DNA of 64,000 nucleotides from a bacterium (GCA_024743255.1 JANSWY010000002.1:248001-312000); one strand, 5' to 3'. Positions 42,895-53,579 are shown, counted from the stretch's first letter. The notes: generated by a model not told the origin, from the letters alone. Made by a program: numbers and translations.

Positions 42895-43950
42895 TCATCC
42901 TATTACAGCTTTCTCATCTAATGTCAATGTGCCGTTAGTAGTTGTATCCAATGTGGCTCTTATGCCATAAGGAATTGTAGAGTTATCTGGCACGTGCCCA
43001 ATTTTGAATCCATAAGCAATTGGCATATTAAGATTTGAAACCCTTTCAGTTAAGACATCTTTTAAGTTGTAAACTCCTGGTTTATCTACCACGTCACAAT
43101 CATAAAAATCACCAAATACGATTCCTTTTGCTTTAGCTAATTTTCCACTTAACAGAAGTTGAGTCAACATTCTATCAATTCTGTAGGGCGATTCCTTTAT
43201 TTCTTCAATGAAAACAATTTTGTCAGTAAAGTCTAATGCATATGGCGTTCCTTCCAACGAGCAAATGATACTTAAATTTCCTCCAGCTAGTTTGCCACTT
43301 ACCTTTCCTGAGGTAATCGTATAGTATTCTGATGTTTTTCCGAAACCAACATTTGCCATACCATCCATCAATACCGCTCGAAGATTTTCTTTTGTGTAGT
43401 TGGTAAATTCCTGTGAAGCAACAGGCCCGTGGAAACCTACTAATCCTGATTTTAGGGAGAAAGCTGAAAGCAGTGCAGTTACATCGCTAAAACCAATAAA
43501 GGGCTTAGGGTTCGCCCTAATTAAATCATAATCAATTTTATCCAGAATCCTTGCTGAACCATAACCACCTCTACCACAAATGATACCCGCTACTTCATCA
43601 TCTGAAAACATACTATGGATGTCTGAAAGTCTGTCTTCATCTTTTGCTGCCAGAAATCCATTATGTCTCTTCAGGTTTGAAGTGTATTTCGGCTTTAAAC
43701 CAATAGCTTCAATATTCTCAATGATCTTTTCAAACTGACCATCCTTTAAGCCACTTCCCGGTGTTATTACTCCAATTGTATCTCCTTTGGTAAGCTTTTT
43801 GGGTTTAATACTGGATAAGTCTTCTTGGGCTTCCTTTTGCTCAGTTGATGGTTTTTTATCAATTTCTTTACTTGCCACCGGTGAACAGGCCATCAGGGAA
43901 ATACCGGCAGTCGCAGCGGTTGACTGAGATAGAAACTTTCTTCTTTTCAT
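42895..43950 (-). CDS. S66-family LD-carboxypeptidase, exported
   Basis: A 351-residue protein with an unusual signal (MKRRKFLSQSTAATAGISLMAC), which has a twin-basic N-terminus and a possible lipobox Cys22. After a charged linker the S66 fold begins (about 50-350). The catalytic Ser is in GFSDVT, the Glu in VFIEEIKESPYRIDRM and the His in FKIGHVPDN. This family trims tetrapeptides from peptidoglycan or cleaves microcin-type amides. Export rather than a cytoplasmic location suggests a role in the periplasm. Transcribed ahead of lysA with an 88-nt gap. Confidence 0.9.
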   Translation of the reverse strand: MKRRKFLSQSTAATAGISLMACSPVASKEIDKKPSTEQKEAQEDLSSIKPKKLTKGDTIGVITPGSGLKDGQFEKIIENIEAIGLKPKYTSNLKRHNGFLAAKDEDRLSDIHSMFSDDEVAGIICGRGGYGSARILDKIDYDLIRANPKPFIGFSDVTALLSAFSLKSGLVGFHGPVASQEFTNYTKENLRAVLMDGMANVGFGKTSEYYTITSGKVSGKLAGGNLSIICSLEGTPYALDFTDKIVFIEEIKESPYRIDRMLTQLLLSGKLAKAKGIVFGDFYDCDVVDKPGVYNLKDVLTERVSNLNMPIAYGFKIGHVPDNSTIPYGIRATLDTTTNGTLTLDEKAVIG

Positions 43951-44149
43951 ATTTGTAATCTCTATGGAACACTAAATTGATAAAAAAGGAGCAGTCTCGA
44001 AAATAATTCAGAATAGTTGACAAATGTTTTTTCAAACTGTAAATGGAACCGATAAAATACAAATGAGTGTGCCGATATTTTATTGAAATAAAAGCACACT
44101 CATATTGCAACTACCTAATAAGATTGAAAAAGTATTACCCTATCTAGTA

Positions 44150-45268
44150 CTAGTCTCGTTTTTCAAACTCTTCGATGTACTTAGTTAATTTCATTGATTC
44201 GCCCGTTAACACACCCATTCCAGGTCTCACCAGCTCCGCTTCCAATGAGTACTCCTTTGCTTTTGCAAATTCTGCCTGGATCATAGAAACATAACCTAGG
44301 TTCACGTATAATGCCGTTGTAATCTTCTTGTTAATTCTTGCTTTCTTATCATCCACATTTTTCTCTCCAAGTTCCTTTAACCAAACTTCTTTGGATTTAT
44401 TCAGAAGTCCCATCGCCATTTCACTATCACTCTTTAGAGTCAGAAAGGCCTTTTTCACATTGGTTATGGAACTTTCAATTTCAGAATAGTCGAATTTTTT
44501 TCCTTTAGCGCTAAAGAAGATCATCTCCAGGCTCTTGTTTGGGTATCCGATCTGATCATTGATTTCAGCCTTAATTGCCTTCATGTCTTCTTTAATAATT
44601 CTGTCCTCTAAACCTTTTTTAAGGGAAATCTTATTTTCATTCCACTCTTTTTCCATTTCATAAGCCGACTTCTCACTTGATCGTTTTAAGAACTTCGTCT
44701 CCCTTGGATCAGAATAGAATTGCTTTGACCATAAAACACTGTTATTTGATTTATCTGTTACAGTTACAGTGATTGGGTTTCGGTAAACCGTTTTGTAGTA
44801 TCTCTCAGATTTCTTTTCATCAAGCACTTTTTCACTTGAAGAAATTGCGAATCCTTCTATAACAACCTCAACAATGAAATTTCCATTGTCATCTTTATCA
44901 AATCCTTCTACAACAATTGAATTAGCAAGTAAATCTGTATCCAAGACGCTCCCCAAAAAACTTGGCTGAACAACTTTTCTTACCGGCTTCCCAGTTAATA
45001 ATTTACCTGCAGCTTTAGAGTTATTGTAAGATTCCAATTCTTTGTCAAATGTCTCGTCATAAGACTTTTGCTTTTCTTCGAAAGCTGTTTGTCTCTCCTG
45101 TATATCTTCCTTGTTTGCCTGAGTGACATTTACAAGGTACTTCCAGTTTTGGTCAATTTTGACAAGAGGTTTTTGAACGTACTCGTAGCTTAGTTCGTTC
45201 TTCTTTGCTGATTGCCCGTAGCAGATTGCAGTGCTCAGCAGGCACATTAAAAAAAATGAGTTTTTCAT
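44150..45268 (-). CDS. Exported hypothetical protein
   Basis: A 372-residue protein with a signal peptide ending at CYG-Q. It is charged and mostly helical, with two beta-rich segments (NFIVEVVIEGFAISSS and NPITVTVTDKSNNSVLWSKQFYSD) and a C-terminal TPR-like part (LYVNLGYVSMIQAEFAKAKEY). I recognise no family. The long upstream gap suggests its own promoter; I could not identify one with the phylum consensus. Confidence 0.75.
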   Translation of the reverse strand: MKNSFFLMCLLSTAICYGQSAKKNELSYEYVQKPLVKIDQNWKYLVNVTQANKEDIQERQTAFEEKQKSYDETFDKELESYNNSKAAGKLLTGKPVRKVVQPSFLGSVLDTDLLANSIVVEGFDKDDNGNFIVEVVIEGFAISSSEKVLDEKKSERYYKTVYRNPITVTVTDKSNNSVLWSKQFYSDPRETKFLKRSSEKSAYEMEKEWNENKISLKKGLEDRIIKEDMKAIKAEINDQIGYPNKSLEMIFFSAKGKKFDYSEIESSITNVKKAFLTLKSDSEMAMGLLNKSKEVWLKELGEKNVDDKKARINKKITTALYVNLGYVSMIQAEFAKAKEYSLEAELVRPGMGVLTGESMKLTKYIEEFEKRD

Positions 45269-45680
45269 AATTTTAAATTGTTAATATTAGAATATGTAAG
45301 TGATGGTAGAAAAATTAGAGGATCTGTTGTTTTGTATAGGGTACAGAGTTTGAAGGAAGCGTTAAAGCATACCTATGGTGTTATTCCATACCTTCCCAAA
45401 CAGAATATAATTTTCCCGGAAATAGTAAACTAGAAAGAATTTTGAGCCTAATATAAACTTAGCTCTTTGCTAATTGATTTTGGCGAAATAGTAATTCGTG
45501 GTATGCAAAGGCACACCATTAGTTTAGGTAGGTTTTTCATGATTAAAATAATTTGTGTTTTAGTTTAGTTCTTACTGTTGATGAAATCTGGACATATGAT
45601 TCTGTATGAGTAAATGTATGTCAGAACTAACTTAAATCAAATTATTGCTTAGAAAAGTTAAAACCGTTAAATGCAAAAGA
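45269..45680. other. Intergenic region without a recognised feature
   Basis: About 410 nt between the 44,150-45,268 gene and the rplT terminator. It is AT-rich with no open frame worth keeping on either strand, no tRNA, and no TAnnTTTG element placed for the downstream gene. It probably contains that gene's promoter. Confidence 0.5.
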
Positions 45681-45681
45681 C

Positions 45682-45714
45682 ATAAAAAAAGGGAGTCAAA
45701 CTGACTCCCTTTCT
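45682..45714 (-). terminator. Terminator of the infC-rpmI-rplT transcript
   Basis: Perfect 8-bp stem GGGAGTCA/TGACTCCC with a 3-nt loop (45691-45709), flanked by an A-run and a T-run, 22 nt after rplT. Confidence 0.9.
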
Positions 45715-45735
45715 TATTTCTATATTAAATAAGGC

Positions 45736-46080
45736 TTATTTCACCTTATCTACGATCGCTTTGAATGCTTCTGGGTTATTCATTGCTAAGTCCGCTAAAA
45801 CCTTTCTATTAAGGTCGATATTAGCAGCTTTAAGTTTACCCATGAATTTAGAATAAGACATATCATACTGTCTTGTACCAGCATTGATCCTTTGGATCCA
45901 AAGTGCTCTAAACTCTCTTTTCTTCGCTTTTCTATCTCGGTAAGCGTAAGTCAAACCTTTTTCAACGGCATTCTTAGCTACCGTCCAAACATTTTTTCTT
46001 CTACCAAAGTAACCTTTGGCTTGCTTCAAGACTCTTTTTCTTCTTGCCTTAGAAGCTACATGATTCACTGATCTTGGCAT
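45736..46080 (-). CDS. rplT: 50S ribosomal protein L20
   Basis: A 114-residue basic protein of the large subunit that binds 23S rRNA early in assembly ([20 protein letters not shown] at the start, [16 protein letters not shown] in the middle). Last gene of infC-rpmI-rplT and followed by a strong terminator. L20 represses its own operon in other bacteria; a hairpin lies in the gap before this gene. Confidence 0.97.
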   Translation of the reverse strand: MPRSVNHVASKARRKRVLKQAKGYFGRRKNVWTVAKNAVEKGLTYAYRDRKAKKREFRALWIQRINAGTRQYDMSYSKFMGKLKAANIDLNRKVLADLAMNNPEAFKAIVDKVK

Positions 46081-46155
46081 AAATTTTTAATTTTTTTGGA
46101 TATTGGTGCCACCGAAGTAGTCTTATGACCAATAACCTGGTGAAATAATTAACCT

Positions 46156-46182
46156 AATGCTTACAATTAAATGTTAAGCATT
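46156..46182 (-). other. Hairpin across the rpmI stop codon
   Basis: An 8-bp inverted repeat AATGCTTA/TAAGCATT that spans the rpmI stop. It could stabilise the mRNA or form part of a control site for L20. No T-run follows. Confidence 0.35.
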
Positions 46183-46361
46183 GCTTTCACATTTGGCTCA
46201 TCAGATTTATGAACAAGCGTCATGTGAGTTAGATTTCTCTTTTGCTTAGTTTCTTTCTTAGTCAGGATGTGGCTTTTGAAAGCATGCTTTCTTTTGATTT
46301 TGCCACTACCAGTAAGTTTGAACCTCTTCTTAGCTCCAGATTTAGTTTTAACTTTTGGCAT
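46167..46361 (-). CDS. rpmI: 50S ribosomal protein L35
   Basis: A 64-residue very basic protein ([20 protein letters not shown], then [14 protein letters not shown]), normal in length. It lies between infC and rplT in the usual order, with 22 nt and 86 nt gaps. Confidence 0.97.
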   Translation of the reverse strand: MPKVKTKSGAKKRFKLTGSGKIKRKHAFKSHILTKKETKQKRNLTHMTLVHKSDEPNVKAMLNI

Positions 46362-46383
46362 TTTAGTTATATAAATTAATTAG

Positions 46384-46938
46384 TTACGTTTTCTTAACCT
46401 TTGGAGACATGATCAGGAACATTCTCTTACCTTCCAGTTTAGGGAATTGTTCCACTTTACCATATTCTTCAAGGGCCTGAGCAAATTTTAGAAGAAGGAT
46501 CTCTCCTCTTTCTTTAAAAACAATGGTTCTACCTACGAAATGAACAAAAGCCTTCACTTTCGCACCTTCACCTAAGAACTTCATGGCATGTTTTAATTTA
46601 AACTCAAAATCATGATCATCAGTATTAGGTCCGAACCTAATCTCTTTGATAACCGTCTTTTGAGATTTTGCCTTGATCTCCTTTTGTTTCTTCTTTTGCT
46701 CGTACTTGAACTTAGAGTAATCTATGATTTTACAAACCGGGGGATCTGCCTTGGGAGATATCTCCACCAAGTCAAGGTTTTGATCCTTGGCCATTCGTAT
46801 CGCCTTCTCTAAAGGGTAGACATCTACTTGTACGTTTTCGCCAACAACCCTCACTTCCCGGGCTGTAATGCGTTCGTTGACCTTATAAGGTTCTTCAACT
46901 CGACCTCTTGGTCCCCTCTGATATCTTTGTTTGCTAAT
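46384..46938 (-). CDS. infC: Translation initiation factor IF-3 (ATT start)
   Basis: A 184-residue protein. The first usual start codon in the open frame (a GTG at 46854) would remove 28 residues that match the IF-3 N-terminus ([17 protein letters not shown]). Extending the frame upstream leads to an ATT at 46938 just after a Shine-Dalgarno AGGAGG, and an in-frame TAA lies two codons before it. ATT start codons are a known feature of infC and serve self-control, because IF-3 rejects them. Domains: N-terminal IF3 (about 15-85), linker and C-terminal IF3 (about 95-180, [17 protein letters not shown], and the final MFLIMSPK). Confidence 0.93.
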   Translation of the reverse strand: MSKQRYQRGPRGRVEEPYKVNERITAREVRVVGENVQVDVYPLEKAIRMAKDQNLDLVEISPKADPPVCKIIDYSKFKYEQKKKQKEIKAKSQKTVIKEIRFGPNTDDHDFEFKLKHAMKFLGEGAKVKAFVHFVGRTIVFKERGEILLLKFAQALEEYGKVEQFPKLEGKRMFLIMSPKVKKT

Positions 46939-46950
46939 CTTTTACCTCCT
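46939..46950 (-). promoter_or_regulatory. Shine-Dalgarno site of infC
   Basis: Minus-strand AGGAGG at 46945-46950, 6 nt before the ATT start. Strong sites of this kind are rare in the phylum, whose ribosomes largely ignore them, and here it probably compensates for the rare start codon. Confidence 0.75.
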
Positions 46951-46973
46951 TTTTATAGTTCAAAATCAGGTCG

Positions 46974-47020
46974 CAAATATCGTGATAATTTTATTATATA
47001 AAAAAATCAACCTTGCGGTT
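46974..47020 (-). promoter_or_regulatory. Weak terminator of thrS and possible infC promoter
   Basis: After thrS, a small AACC-GCAA-GGTT hairpin (47009-47020) is followed on the minus strand by a run of Ts (weak intrinsic terminator). Just downstream, GATATTTG (46974-46981) matches 7 of 8 of the -7 consensus, 36 nt before the infC start. The -33 element is unclear. Confidence 0.35.
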
Positions 47021-47036
47021 TCTGAAATATTAATGG

Positions 47037-48992
47037 TTAAACTTCAATATTTTGTGACTGAAGAGCTCTTTTTCTGAAAAATTCTATGAATTCTTCCTTC
47101 GTAAGTGACCCTAAATCGCCTTTGCCGTGCTCTCTAACAGAAACTTTCCCTTCTTCCATCTCCTTCTCTCCTACTATTAGCATGAAAGGGATTTTCTTCA
47201 CTTCAGCATCTCTAATCTTTCTTCCAATCTTCTCATCTCTATGGTCAATCAATCCTCTTATATCATGCTCTTCAAGCATACTGTACACATCATTCGCATA
47301 GTCAGCATACTTCTCTGATATTGGAAGAATCATGATTTGATCTGGAGTTAACCATAAAGGATAATTTCCTGCACAATGTTCAGTCAATACTGCAACAAAC
47401 CTCTCCATAGAGCCAAAAGGCGCTCTGTGAATCATCACAGGTCTGTGTTTCTGATTGTCCGCTCCAACATATTCCAGCTCGAACCTTTCTGGTAAGTTAT
47501 AATCCACCTGAATAGTTCCCAACTGCCAGCTTCTTCCAAGCGCATCTTTCACCATGAAGTCTAGCTTCGGTCCGTAGAACGCAGCTTCTCCAAGTTCGGT
47601 TACAGTATTAAGGTTCTTTTCTGCTGCGGCTTCCTGAATTTCTCTTTCCGCCTTCTCCCACGCATCATCAGGACCAATATATTTCGCTTTGTTCTCAGGG
47701 TCTCTCAAAGAAATTTGAGCGGTGAAATCACTGAATCCTAATGAACTGAACACATAAAGTACCAGATCAATAACTTTAATGAACTCATTTTTCACCTGAT
47801 CCGGAGTACAGAAAATGTGAGCATCATCCTGAGTAAACCCTCTCACTCTGGTTAACCCATGAAGTTCTCCACTTTGTTCGTATCTGTAAACAGTACCAAA
47901 CTCAGCAAGTCTCAATGGTAAATCTCTGTATGATCTTGGCTTAGATGCATAAATCTCGCAGTGATGAGGGCAGTTCATTGGTTTCAAGAAAAACTGCTCT
48001 CCTTCATTTGGAGTATTTATTGGCTGGAATGAATCTTCACCATACTTCTCGTAGTGTCCAGATGTAATGTAAAGCTCTTTATTACCAATATGAGGAGTCA
48101 CTACTGGTTGATATCCAGCTTTCACTTGTGCCTTTTTCAGGAAAGATTCTAAACGCTCTCTCAGCATTGCTCCTTTTGGTAACCATAATGGTAATCCCAT
48201 TCCTACCTTTTCAGAGAATGTAAACAGCTCAAGTTCCTTTCCAAGCTTTCTGTGATCTCTTTTCTTTGCTTCTTCTAATAGCTCAAGATATTCTTTTAAT
48301 TCCTTCTGTTTTGGAAAAGTAATTCCATACAGTCTTGTTAGCTGCTTGTTGTTTTCGTCCCCTCTCCAATAAGCTCCAGCAACGTTTAATATTTTAGCTG
48401 CTTTGATGAACCCAGTATTTGGAATATGCGGCCCTCTACACAAATCGGTAAAATTACCTTGTGTGTAAAATGTAATTGAACCATCTTCAAGTCCATCAAT
48501 AAGATCCAGCTTGTACTCATCACCTTTTTCAGTGAAGTATTTGATCGCATCAGCTTTACTTACTTCTTTTCTGTCAAATACATTCTTCTGCTTTGCCAGT
48601 TCAAGAATTTTATCTTCCAGTTCCTTCAGGTTCTCAGAATTGAATTCCTGGTCTCCAAAATCAACATCGTAATAAAACCCATTTTCAATAGAAGGTCCTA
48701 TTCCAAATTTGATTCCCGGGTATAACTCTTCTAATGCTTCTGCCATAATGTGCGCAGAGGAATGCCAAAATGTTGACTTTCCATCCAAATCATTCCAGGT
48801 GAGCAAGGTTACATCTGAGTCTTCGGTGATTGCTCTTGAGGAATCCCAAACCTCACCGTTAACTTTTGTTGCTAATACGTTTCTTGCCAGTCCCTCACTA
48901 ATTGATAAGGCGACATCCATCCCTGTGGATCCTTTTTCAAATTCCTTTACAGTACCATCAGGTAAAGTAATTCGAATGATTTCAGCACTCAT
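47037..48992 (-). CDS. thrS: Threonyl-tRNA synthetase
   Basis: A 651-residue class II aminoacyl-tRNA synthetase. An N-terminal TGS domain (1-60) is followed by the editing domain (about 70-225, [11 protein letters not shown] with its metal-type His), the catalytic core (about 245-535, [10 protein letters not shown] and [12 protein letters not shown], with its zinc site) and the anticodon-binding domain. Length is normal. Its ATG overlaps the stop of the upstream TPR lipoprotein gene by one base (TAATG) and infC follows. Confidence 0.97.
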   Translation of the reverse strand: MSAEIIRITLPDGTVKEFEKGSTGMDVALSISEGLARNVLATKVNGEVWDSSRAITEDSDVTLLTWNDLDGKSTFWHSSAHIMAEALEELYPGIKFGIGPSIENGFYYDVDFGDQEFNSENLKELEDKILELAKQKNVFDRKEVSKADAIKYFTEKGDEYKLDLIDGLEDGSITFYTQGNFTDLCRGPHIPNTGFIKAAKILNVAGAYWRGDENNKQLTRLYGITFPKQKELKEYLELLEEAKKRDHRKLGKELELFTFSEKVGMGLPLWLPKGAMLRERLESFLKKAQVKAGYQPVVTPHIGNKELYITSGHYEKYGEDSFQPINTPNEGEQFFLKPMNCPHHCEIYASKPRSYRDLPLRLAEFGTVYRYEQSGELHGLTRVRGFTQDDAHIFCTPDQVKNEFIKVIDLVLYVFSSLGFSDFTAQISLRDPENKAKYIGPDDAWEKAEREIQEAAAEKNLNTVTELGEAAFYGPKLDFMVKDALGRSWQLGTIQVDYNLPERFELEYVGADNQKHRPVMIHRAPFGSMERFVAVLTEHCAGNYPLWLTPDQIMILPISEKYADYANDVYSMLEEHDIRGLIDHRDEKIGRKIRDAEVKKIPFMLIVGEKEMEEGKVSVREHGKGDLGSLTKEEFIEFFRKRALQSQNIEV

Positions 48993-50074
48993 TAAAAATC
49001 TATTTTCTTCTTTGGTAAAATAATATTGACAGGAGCGCGCTCCTTCTCTTCTTTTAATTTCCGCAAATATGCAATTTTTCCTTTTACTTTTTGCGTTTCA
49101 AGTAGCGCTTGTTGATTTGTACTATCAGTTTGTAACACCAGGTCATAATACATTAGGGCTCGGGTCCACCAGCCCTTCTTGTCATAGGACCGGGCTATAT
49201 ATATAAATGAGGTGTTTAGTGAATCGTAGTTGTTGGCAAAATAATTATTAAAATAAATGACAGAATCATACTTCCCAGACTCATAATAGTATTCTGAAAG
49301 TGAAAACAGAGCGGTTCTATCGCCACTTTCTACAAGATCTCTGATGATACCCTTTCCTTCTTCTTCCTTACCAGTATTCATCTTTGCAAGGGCCGATTCT
49401 AAATAGTAGCTTGAATCATTTTTCGAAAGCTCTTCAAGTACTTGAGAAGCCTTATTCCAATTTTTTGTAGCCACCATCAAATTGATCATTTTTCTGTTTA
49501 ACTCTGCATTTTTGGGGTCACTTAAATAATACAAATAATAGTTTCTAAGGCTTAACAAGGTGTCCCCCTCTAAAAGCAATAAATCTCCTTTTAATTTATA
49601 TAGCCTGGAATCTTCATAAGTATTGAGTGAATATGCCTCAATTGTATTCCATGTATCTCTAATTCTATTGAGTTCGTATAGTGCGATCGCTTTTTCCAGA
49701 GTTAATTGTTTACTGTCGTCACCTTTATTAATTATAAAATCAATATCTGCAAGCCCTCGGCGGAAACTACCATTCTTCAAGTAGTAATCCTTGCGCATCT
49801 TCACAAGTTCCAAATTACTGCTGTCTAATTCAATTGAAGCATTTAAAGCAGTGATTGCCTCTCTTGGCCAGTTTTGATCTTTGTAAATCTTTAGTTTCTG
49901 CTTATACAGATCCATATTTTCCGGATCCTGTTGTATCATTTTGTCCAGATAAGTGATGGAGTTTTGAAGAAAACTCTCGTCAATTGCAGGCACATCAGGT
50001 ATTGGCTCCTTGGAATAGCGGTACCCGCATGCCGAAAGGATAATTAAACATAAAATAAGTGCCTGTTTAGCCAT
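48992..50074 (-). CDS. TPR lipoprotein co-translated with thrS
   Basis: A 360-residue lipoprotein (LSAC, Cys16). It has seven or so TPR-like helical pairs ([60 protein letters not shown]) and ends in a basic tail (KKEKERAP-type then ILPKKKIDF). The stop shares a base with the thrS ATG. Function unknown; the association with thrS looks like operon packing. Confidence 0.83.
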   Translation of the reverse strand: MAKQALILCLIILSACGYRYSKEPIPDVPAIDESFLQNSITYLDKMIQQDPENMDLYKQKLKIYKDQNWPREAITALNASIELDSSNLELVKMRKDYYLKNGSFRRGLADIDFIINKGDDSKQLTLEKAIALYELNRIRDTWNTIEAYSLNTYEDSRLYKLKGDLLLLEGDTLLSLRNYYLYYLSDPKNAELNRKMINLMVATKNWNKASQVLEELSKNDSSYYLESALAKMNTGKEEEGKGIIRDLVESGDRTALFSLSEYYYESGKYDSVIYFNNYFANNYDSLNTSFIYIARSYDKKGWWTRALMYYDLVLQTDSTNQQALLETQKVKGKIAYLRKLKEEKERAPVNIILPKKKIDF

Positions 50075-50089
50075 AAAACAAAGCTACAA

Positions 50090-52582
50090 CTAAAGGATTA
50101 ATTGCAAGCTGAATTTTAAACCGAAATTATTGACTCCAGGCTTATTTGTGTAAGTGAGCCTATGAAAAGCATCGACCCGGAATATCTTGAAAATATTCTC
50201 AACACCATAACCCAATTCAACATATGGCTTATTTGTATCCAAAGTATTGAAGGGCAACACCTCATTTCCTTCGGCATCAATCGAAGTAGGTATGATATCA
50301 AGGTTTTGTTGGCTCATGCCACCGTATAATACATTTGCAGTTCCTGTTAATCTCCATTTTAACCTTTTGAACAATGGAATTCGATTCAAAATCAAACCTT
50401 CAAATTGATGGCGATATCTCAGTTCAACGAATCTATCACTTGAGAATTCAAAGAAATCCATGAGGTTATAAGTGAAAGAGGCATATATCGGAGTTTCATT
50501 ACCTAAATGATTTGTAAGCAGAGGATAAGGAACCTGAGAGAAGATGTAACCACCATTCAAACGAATATCAGCAACTCCCAACAGGGCCATCTTTTGCCTT
50601 TTCTGGACTGACAAATTCAACTTATGGTAATTAAAATCACTTCCCAGAAATCCTTTAAAGCCATATGTATATTTTAAGTTAATGGCAGGGTATCTATTTG
50701 TGCCAAGACTCAACCTGTCATTATCGTTAATCACAAATACTTCATCTTTTGCCCATCGGGTGTCAATACTTACTTCGGAGATATCAAAATTACTTCCTGT
50801 TACATTTGATTCATTTGGTGATGTATAGTATTGAAAATCAAAAAGTGGATTGAAACTTTCATTTTTCAACTCTACTTTCTGAGTCAACCCTGGTGCAAGC
50901 TGAGTCTCCAGTCTAAGAATGTTTTTTTCTATACTAAAGGGTTGTGTCAAAGTGCCAAATCGTGAGAAGGAATAGAATAAACTGGAAGGTCCAATATTTT
51001 CATTTAATAACCAGATTTGTTCTACCTCTTCCTGACGCTCTAGCCTAATAGTAGTCCATTTATTTCGGTTAATGATATATTGAGCGAAGGATTGATATTT
51101 CCATTGTTTATCATCAAACCCATAGCCAAAGTACCCACCAAGCACCCATCTGTTACTAAAATCGATTGAAGTCTTAGCGCCAAAACCAAGTCTAACACCT
51201 TCTATATTATTCTTTCCAAAAGCAGTTGCCCAATGCCCCAGTTCGACATATCTGACCTTATAATAACCAGTGGCAGCCCATTTTGAAGCGTCAGTTCCAA
51301 ATTTTATTAATGGTATTCGCTTAAGCGAATCAATCATTTTATAAACATTCACCTCTGTTGACGTGAGAGAATCATGCCTGTGTTCATTCCAGTATAAGTC
51401 GCTATCTTCCCTTACATCCTCTTCCATTGTTACAGGATTTTGATAGAACTCATTATCATATGGCTGGTTCACCACAATGTCTTTGGCTGAAACATAAAAC
51501 TTAAAAATCATACCGGCCGTCTTCTTGGTAACCTGGCTGATATCAACAATTATTCTTGACTTCTCAGGAATCCATGCACCTGCTTCCGTTTTCACCAGAT
51601 CTTGTTGGACTTTAATTTTCTCAACGAAGTTCAGGTTGGCGCCTTTATCAACTGAGCAGTCAATTCTCTTCAGAGCCCAATCATCCTTTGTAATCCACAT
51701 GGTTCCTCGGAAAGCAAGATCCTGCGATCTTTTGGGGAAGAAATCCAATCTGTAAACGAAATCATCTTCCAGATATAAGCTGTCAGTTAAATCATATTCA
51801 TAAAACTGTTTCCAGGCATCTGCTATCGGTGAAACAAACTCCTTAGATACAATATTCAACCAGTTTTGATAAAAGTTATATTCCTGAAAAGTGGATCCAA
51901 TTACTTGTGATGTAAGTGTACCATCTGTAATACCCACACCAGATACTTTTGTCTTCAGTACTTTCTCATGGCGAAATGTTGGATCCTTTTTGTAATAGTA
52001 TCTGCTGATTGCTTCTGAAATAAATAATGGGAGAATTGGCTTGCCATCCTCTCCTGCAATATGTTCAATACTATCAATGATTTGAGTAATCTTCTGGACA
52101 ACCTTCCTGTTCTTAAATTTATCTGACAGGTTATCTACGTCAGCTTCAATCTTGGTGTAAGACTCGTATTCAAACGCTGATAAGCTTCTCTTGTCGTTGA
52201 ACTTCTTATTCTTCACAACATTCCGGAGAATTTCGAATGCGGGATTCTCACCAGCATAAACAACAACTTCTGATAAGTTAACTACATCTTCCTCCAGCTG
52301 AAAATTGATTATCTGGCTTGGTGAATTATCTAAGCTCTTAGTTTTACTTACAAAACCGATATAGCTTACTTCAATTGAATCATATTGTTGATCAAGTTCT
52401 AACCGATAGTTACCATCAAAATCTGTAATAGAACCCAGTGTAGTCCCTTTTACAGCTACGGTAGCAAACGGTACTGCAGCCCCTGTTCTGGATTCAATAA
52501 CTTTACCGGAAACAACAATCTTTTGTGCACTTGTGGCACTTGTGATGGCTATTAAAAGAAAAAAGAAAAGACACTTTCTCAT
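50090..52582 (-). CDS. DUF5686 outer-membrane protein
   Basis: An 830-residue protein with a signal peptide (ending TSATSA-Q), a carboxypeptidase-regulatory-like domain (about 22-110, VSGKVIESRTGAAVPFATVA), a helical middle part (about 115-260) and then a long beta-rich DUF5686 region with the barrel-like end GLKFSLQLIL. Such proteins are common in Bacteroidota and are thought to be outer-membrane proteins of unknown function. It is the first gene of the operon leading through the TPR lipoprotein gene to thrS, infC, rpmI and rplT. Confidence 0.87.
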   Translation of the reverse strand: MRKCLFFFLLIAITSATSAQKIVVSGKVIESRTGAAVPFATVAVKGTTLGSITDFDGNYRLELDQQYDSIEVSYIGFVSKTKSLDNSPSQIINFQLEEDVVNLSEVVVYAGENPAFEILRNVVKNKKFNDKRSLSAFEYESYTKIEADVDNLSDKFKNRKVVQKITQIIDSIEHIAGEDGKPILPLFISEAISRYYYKKDPTFRHEKVLKTKVSGVGITDGTLTSQVIGSTFQEYNFYQNWLNIVSKEFVSPIADAWKQFYEYDLTDSLYLEDDFVYRLDFFPKRSQDLAFRGTMWITKDDWALKRIDCSVDKGANLNFVEKIKVQQDLVKTEAGAWIPEKSRIIVDISQVTKKTAGMIFKFYVSAKDIVVNQPYDNEFYQNPVTMEEDVREDSDLYWNEHRHDSLTSTEVNVYKMIDSLKRIPLIKFGTDASKWAATGYYKVRYVELGHWATAFGKNNIEGVRLGFGAKTSIDFSNRWVLGGYFGYGFDDKQWKYQSFAQYIINRNKWTTIRLERQEEVEQIWLLNENIGPSSLFYSFSRFGTLTQPFSIEKNILRLETQLAPGLTQKVELKNESFNPLFDFQYYTSPNESNVTGSNFDISEVSIDTRWAKDEVFVINDNDRLSLGTNRYPAINLKYTYGFKGFLGSDFNYHKLNLSVQKRQKMALLGVADIRLNGGYIFSQVPYPLLTNHLGNETPIYASFTYNLMDFFEFSSDRFVELRYRHQFEGLILNRIPLFKRLKWRLTGTANVLYGGMSQQNLDIIPTSIDAEGNEVLPFNTLDTNKPYVELGYGVENIFKIFRVDAFHRLTYTNKPGVNNFGLKFSLQLIL

Positions 52583-52744
52583 TATATCATTACCCTAACT
52601 CCCTTGATAAGTCAACCTCTGTATAACGAACACCTAAAGGAATGATTACTTATAATTAAAAATGATGGGCGAAGGTAATATAATTTCTTCTATCTGAATG
52701 TTTTTCCTATTTCAAAATATGGGGTTTGTCGGGTTTGTGATGCC

Positions 52745-53539
52745 TTATTTCCCTAAATCACCTTTAATTTTAACAACCTCATTTTGTAAATTCGAAACCA
52801 CCTCAGTCAATTTTTCAATAGACATTGATGACTCGTCGGTTGGGTCAGGGAAGTTTACGCTAATAAAAGCTTTTGCCTCCCAGATTTCCATTACATCTGC
52901 AGGGTCAACATCGTAAGCAGAATAAGATTTATTGTCTGATACCAGATAAAGCTTATTCTTGTCATCTATATAGTTAAAGACTCTTTTATAAACCACACCT
53001 TCACCTTTTGTTACCAATACGTAAGTCTTTCCATTGCTCACGTGATTTACATTTTCAATGTATTGACCAATGATTACTGTACCTGGTTCTAGTGGCAACA
53101 TACTGTCCCCTTGAATTTCAAATGCTCTGTATGTAGCATTTCCTGGGAGCATTGGTAGTCTAAACTTGGGAAGCTCTTCAATAAACTCTGGATCGGCATA
53201 CCCATTAAGGTAACCTGCAGAAGCTTTTTGAGGCACTAATTCTATGTTCTCATTATCATCTTTATCAACAGTGATTGAAAGCACTTTCATGCCTCCAGAT
53301 CCTCCAGAACTGTAAAGTTCTTCATCTGATAACTTAGAAACATCTTTATTGAGCAAAGTATCAACAGACACCTTGAATACTTCACTCATTCGTAATAAGT
53401 TGTTTAACCTTGGGTCAGCTCTTCCCTCTTCATAGGCTCCAACCAGTGATCTTTTGATCCCAATTAGCTCAGCAAATTGCTCCTGAGTGTAGCTGTTCTT
53501 CTTTCTGAGGTATTTAATGTTTTCGTTAACCTGTATCAT
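52745..53539 (-). CDS. XRE-type repressor with S24 (LexA-like) peptidase domain
   Basis: A 264-residue regulator. The helix-turn-helix (7-60, YTQEQFAELIGIKRSLVGAY) is of the XRE type. The peptidase S24 domain (about 105-215) has the catalytic Ser146 in EIQGDSMLP and Lys185 in VYKRVF; a possible self-cleavage region lies near KASAGYLNGY (105-114). It probably represses DNA-damage genes until RecA-ssDNA triggers cleavage, and the next genes are dinB and a DnaE-type polymerase. A coiled-coil-like tail (SIEKLTEVVSNLQNEVVKIK) follows. Confidence 0.9.
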   Translation of the reverse strand: MIQVNENIKYLRKKNSYTQEQFAELIGIKRSLVGAYEEGRADPRLNNLLRMSEVFKVSVDTLLNKDVSKLSDEELYSSGGSGGMKVLSITVDKDDNENIELVPQKASAGYLNGYADPEFIEELPKFRLPMLPGNATYRAFEIQGDSMLPLEPGTVIIGQYIENVNHVSNGKTYVLVTKGEGVVYKRVFNYIDDKNKLYLVSDNKSYSAYDVDPADVMEIWEAKAFISVNFPDPTDESSMSIEKLTEVVSNLQNEVVKIKGDLGK

Positions 53540-53579
53540 TTTATTACTTCTTGCTCTTCAGTATTTCATTTAAATGTAA

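Noticed and set aside
43868-44110. 80-codon minus-strand frame overlapping the start of the S66 gene
   Set aside because: Wrong frame across a well-supported signal peptide; sequence has no coding character.
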